NCBI GenBank assembly: GCA_020632665.1
Contig: JACKFC010000032.1
Span: 1-55,204, forward strand
DNA length: 55,204 nt
Direction of reading: 5' to 3'
DNA from: Deltaproteobacteria bacterium
GTDB taxonomy: Bacteria > Myxococcota_A > UBA9042
In this document: positions 52,565-55,204 of the stretch, piece by piece
Numbering within the stretch: position 1 is the stretch's first letter
Layout of the letters: every line of letters starts with the position of its first letter
The notes under the pieces: model-generated
Told to the model about the DNA's origin: nothing
What the model saw: the letters and a program-made list of their open reading frames with translations, nothing else
Databases searched by the model: none
Program-made: the position numbers and the translations under genes

Positions 52565-52902
52565 AGCGCCGAGCTCTTCCTGCTCGCGGAGGCCACACGG
52601 CGCGGCAACGCGGAAGTCTCCTACGGTCAGGTTGACGGGTGCGTCGAGCTTCTTTCGGGTCCAGCGCCAGAGATGGATCGCGCTTGTCCAGCGACGGTCT
52701 TGCTGGGCGCAATTGCGCGTATAGGCACGGGATCGGCTCGTGGGCAGGTTCACCCGGTGCTTGGGTCCATTGCACGTCATCGGTACCGAGGCGGGCCGTC
52801 ATGCGCTGTTGCACCGCTTCGGCGTCGACAGTAGCCATAGGCGAGCCCGAGCTGCTGGTATTGGAGTCCGTTGAACCAGCAATTCGAGCAGCTGTTCAGC
52901 AT
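52292..52902 (-). pseudogene. Broken copy of the Cys-rich gene
   Basis: The start is preserved (ATG 52902, MLNSCSNCWFNGLQYQQLG, then YGYCRRR). Homology then jumps into two other frames: AVQQRMTARLGTDDVQW near 52800, and AYTRNCAQQDRRWTSAIHLW near 52720, continuing to the normal C-terminus. About 25 residues (the second Cys group) and about 50 residues in the middle are missing relative to the intact copy at 50068. At least two deletions with frame change are needed. Confidence 0.85.
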
Positions 52903-53098
52903 CCTGGTCCTCGACTCGAAGGCGTCCAGCACCGCTTGCGCCGTCGCTTCGGGCCGCAGCGCAAGGGGCGAGAAGTCAGCGAGGTGTTCACGCCACTTCT
53001 TCGCGTATGCCAGCGCACGTTGTCGCTCTGCGGTGCTCGGCCAGCGGATCGCTGCGCTTGTGCTTGTGTCTGCTTGATGTGGTTGACTTCTTGGGCAT
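52903..53098 (-). pseudogene. Deleted remnant of the ART-like gene
   Basis: The 5' end survives as ATG 53098 (RHKHKRSDPL resembles RKHKQRDPL of the intact copy). The frame then joins, out of register, the 3' end WPSTAERQRALAYAKKWREH. Some 90 central residues, including the candidate active site, are gone. The remnant tail runs without a stop into the broken Cys-rich gene. The 237 bases between it and the PIN gene (53099-53335) show no gene; a tRNA-like GGTTCGAGTCC there is not part of a foldable tRNA. Confidence 0.8.
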
Positions 53099-53335
53099 GT
53101 CGTCACTCCGCTCCGCTCGCAGCGTAGGAGGAAGAGCGGAGGATCGCAGCGAAGAGACCGCTGATCACGCTGGCGCGGCGCGCCGTTGCTTGCTGTTTGC
53201 CGCTGGGCCCGTTCGGTTCGAGTCCGCATCGTCGTCTTCTCAGCCGCGCGACTTCCCGACGCCCCCAACTCGTCGCTGCAGCAACAGACGTCCCGCAGAC
53301 TGCGGCACCAACCCGCCCCCGACAGGCTCCCGCCA

Positions 53336-53884
53336 TCAGATCCGCCGCGGAACGGAAAAACGTGAAAGCCGGCCTCCGCCGATCTGGTGGAGCGCCCGGC
53401 ATGTGGCCTCATGCAAACGCCGCGCACACGCGGCATCGATCATGCCGTGCTGCTGCAGGTCGACCCAGACATCGAACGGCGTGCTGACGCGACCCGGGCC
53501 GAGTTCGGCGAGCGCGACGAACGCGGCGACCTTGTCCCTCGTGACGAAGATCGCCTCACGCTCGAGCGTCGCGGCCAGCGCGATCGACGCGTCCTCACCG
53601 AGGTTCTTATCGGCCGCGACGTCGGTGGGGCGCAAATGCATCAGGGCGTCAAGCGCTTCGCCCGAGAGGGGCAACGGCCGAACCGCGAGCCACGCTGCGA
53701 TTCCACGCGTCGCGTCGCCGTCGACGAGTTGTGTGCGCTGCTGCACGAGGCCAGATCCTCGACGTGCCTCGCGGGCGACGGCGTCGACGACGAGCAACTC
53801 GGGCCGGTCGGGCCATGGAGCGAGCGCGTCGATCTCCTTGGCCAGCACGTCGACGACGCCATTGTCCAGTAACCAACGCCTCAT
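53336..53884 (-). CDS. PIN-like putative toxin
   Basis: 182 aa from ATG 53884, overlapping the TGA of the XRE-ImmA gene (ATGA). PIN-like acidic positions: Asp7 (LLDNGVV), Glu39 (AVAREA), Glu97/Asp98 (NLGEDAS) and Asp117 (FVTRDK). This arrangement is that of the DUF3368-like/PIN_4-type groups. Typical action is RNA cleavage; the partner upstream would hold it inactive. The C-terminal ~40 residues (ARRLHEATCRALHQIGGGR) are an extension. Confidence 0.75.
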   Translation of the reverse strand: MRRWLLDNGVVDVLAKEIDALAPWPDRPELLVVDAVAREARRGSGLVQQRTQLVDGDATRGIAAWLAVRPLPLSGEALDALMHLRPTDVAADKNLGEDASIALAATLEREAIFVTRDKVAAFVALAELGPGRVSTPFDVWVDLQQHGMIDAACARRLHEATCRALHQIGGGRLSRFSVPRRI

Positions 53885-54963
53885 GCAGTCGCCACGATCT
53901 CGTCGAGGCGTCCGCGCGAGATCTGGTCTCGCTGCCAGGCTTCGACAGCGAGGCCCGCGACCAGGCCCGACGCAAGTGGCGATGGAGCCACGCCGGCCCG
54001 CGTCCACGGGGGCTCGGCTGTTGCCTCTTCCCACCCGGCCGACGCGATGGTCGGTGGCTCGAGCGCCTCGGCCTGTCGCGCTGACAACAGCTGGAGGTTC
54101 TTGGCGTGCCAGCGGGCCGCGTCGCCGCTCAAGCCCCAGGTTCTGGCGAGCTCGGCGACCCGCGCGGACGGAGCCTCCGCCTCTAGGCGGACGAACGGTC
54201 CGGGGGCCAGGAAGCTGGGGGCGAAGCCGCGAGCCCGGCTTTCGATGTCGGTGTCGAGAGCCGAGTACGAGACAGACGCCATGAGATCCACGACGCCACC
54301 GTCGTGCAGCAGGTGACAGAGTTCGTGTGCAAGGGTCGCTCGTCGCGCCAGGTGTTGGCGCACTCTGGCCTTGCGGGTGTTGAGCAGTACGAGCGGCAGC
54401 GCGTCCGGCTCGACGACGCTGAGCGCGTCGAAGTCGCCGTCGAAGTTCAATCGAGCGACGTGGATGCCCATGTCCACCAGCAGCTGCTCGACATTCGCGA
54501 TCGGAGACTGTTGTCGATGCGGGGCGCGCCGCCGTGCGGCGATCCCCAGCGCGTAACCATGCTTCCACGCCGGGATGCGTCGATGGAGCGCTGCGACCGT
54601 CCGCTCGCGGCGAATCCAGCTTTCGCCGCGACCGAGACCTTGCCAGAGCGCCTCGCCGACCCGCGCCAATCGCACGGCGACCTCGACTTTGCGTACGTCA
54701 GAACCGCTCAGGCGTCCGCCGCAGTCGGCGTCGCGGAAGCGGGCGACGCGTTGCGCCGAGCTGGCGGTGGGGGCGTCGCGGAGCACCTCGTCGAGATCGA
54801 GTGCGAGCGCGCGTGCGACGTCGGCAGCTTCGCCGAGGGTCTGCAGACCGTCGCGCTCGATGGCGTTCCAAACGTTCTCGGAGACGCCCGCAGCACGCGC
54901 CGTCGTCGCGATGTCGAGCCCGAGTTCGTGCCGCCGTGCTCGAATGTCGCGTCCCGAGAACAT
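53881..54963 (-). CDS. XRE-family HTH plus ImmA/IrrE metallopeptidase
   Basis: 360 aa from ATG 54963 with GGGAGG five bases upstream. The N-terminal HTH_XRE (RDIRARRHELGL, AGVSENVWNAIERDG, residues 4-62) is joined to an ImmA/IrrE-type zinc protease with HELCH (213-217) and the third ligand Glu241 in IESRARGFAPSFLAP. Family members cleave repressors or antitoxins on a signal, or act as antitoxin in COG2856-type pairs. Here the coupled downstream gene is a PIN-like toxin. A third HTH copy lies upstream. Confidence 0.85.
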   Translation of the reverse strand: MFSGRDIRARRHELGLDIATTARAAGVSENVWNAIERDGLQTLGEAADVARALALDLDEVLRDAPTASSAQRVARFRDADCGGRLSGSDVRKVEVAVRLARVGEALWQGLGRGESWIRRERTVAALHRRIPAWKHGYALGIAARRRAPHRQQSPIANVEQLLVDMGIHVARLNFDGDFDALSVVEPDALPLVLLNTRKARVRQHLARRATLAHELCHLLHDGGVVDLMASVSYSALDTDIESRARGFAPSFLAPGPFVRLEAEAPSARVAELARTWGLSGDAARWHAKNLQLLSARQAEALEPPTIASAGWEEATAEPPWTRAGVAPSPLASGLVAGLAVEAWQRDQISRGRLDEIVATA

Positions 54964-55048
54964 CCCGACCTCCCTGGCTCGTGCCGGTGACGCAACGATA
55001 CGGGCTCGCTTGTGGGTCGGCAAGGCGTGGGCGCTGGGGTTGCTTTCC

Positions 55049-55204
55049 CCAAACCTCCATCCAAAACCGCCAAAGCCGCCAACAACTCCCCCCGCAGCGC
55101 CTCGACCTTCTCCACCGGCAACACCGCAATCTCCCCCTTCGCCCCCGCCACGACCTTCGCCTGCCGCACCAACCCCCGCAGCGCCTTCTCCCCCGGCGCG
55201 AGCG
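55049..55204 (-). CDS. HTH protein, copy 3 (partial, window edge)
   Basis: The edge reads GLVRQAKVVAGAKGEIAVLP and EKVEALRGELLAALAVLDGG, the C-terminal coiled end of copies 1 and 2. Compared with them there is one extra base near 55059, so the frame misses the usual stop and stays open to 54708, inside the XRE-ImmA gene in another frame; that extension is probably meaningless. The 5' part is outside the window. Third repeat unit of the family, again upstream of a defence-type operon. Confidence 0.7.

Noticed and set aside
53210..53240. GGTTCGAGTCC resembles a tRNA T-arm
   Set aside because: The flanking stem has a mismatch and no acceptor, D or anticodon arms can be laid out around it. At most a tRNA fragment or attachment-site relic.
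54708..55048. Extended C-terminus of HTH copy 3
   Set aside because: Caused by a one-base difference from copies 1 and 2; the extension overlaps the XRE-ImmA gene and has shadow composition.

Overview
The window is GC-rich bacterial DNA (roughly 70% GC in the housekeeping-like stretches, judged by eye). It carries large cysteine-rich lipoproteins built from 'CDDGNxCTxDxC' repeats, a membrane Ser/Thr kinase with a DWG motif, and an ergothioneine enzyme fused from EgtD and EgtB. This mix is typical of Myxococcota/Bradymonadota-like 'delta' bacteria; the taxonomic call is inference. No rRNA, tRNA or CRISPR array was recognised.

Left part (1-33.4 kb), mostly chromosomal. It starts with the EgtD-EgtB fusion, followed by a cysteine-rich lipoprotein gene broken by an in-frame TGA and a frameshift, a subtilisin-like lipoprotein protease with a C10 tract just after its start codon, a small lipoprotein, a Ser/Thr kinase and a DUF6265-type lipoprotein. 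Accessory genes are interspersed: a P-loop ATPase/TPR operon next to a 5'-truncated cysteine-rich gene, a DUF4143-type ATPase divergent from a UPF1-like helicase with a palindrome between them, and an AbiEi/AbiEii pair. Then come a radical SAM protein, an Old Yellow Enzyme, a 1,038-aa and a 1,994-aa lipoprotein, and a SWIM/SNF2 pair.

Middle (33.4-36 kb), small stress and toxin modules: a cluster of hairpins, VapBC (the toxin has Gly at one conserved acidic position), a GNAT acetyltransferase with a possible leader ORF, and an AbrB-Doc pair.

Right part (36-55.2 kb), a dense defence island with visibly lower GC. A plus-strand operon (36093-41759) encodes an unknown 124-aa protein, an ImmA/IrrE-like protein whose HExxH has decayed, and a 1,320-aa HIT-PLD nuclease-SF2 helicase fusion. 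It converges on a minus-strand operon (49202-42111) encoding an HNH nuclease, an amino-methyltransferase of the SPPY type, a protein with two GHKL ATPase modules (a MORC/Hsp90-like one and a histidine-kinase-like one), and an atypical receiver-domain protein. This looks like a restriction-modification system under a phosphorelay-like pair and is the best candidate here for an undescribed system.

Upstream of it lies a cassette of an ADP-ribosyltransferase-like gene, a Cys-rich gene and an HTH gene. It is present as an intact copy and a decayed tandem copy that share a 1.1-kb nearly identical block. A third HTH copy runs off the right edge. On the minus strand one HTH copy precedes each of three cargoes: the HNH/MTase system, the ART/Cys pair, and an XRE-ImmA/PIN pair.
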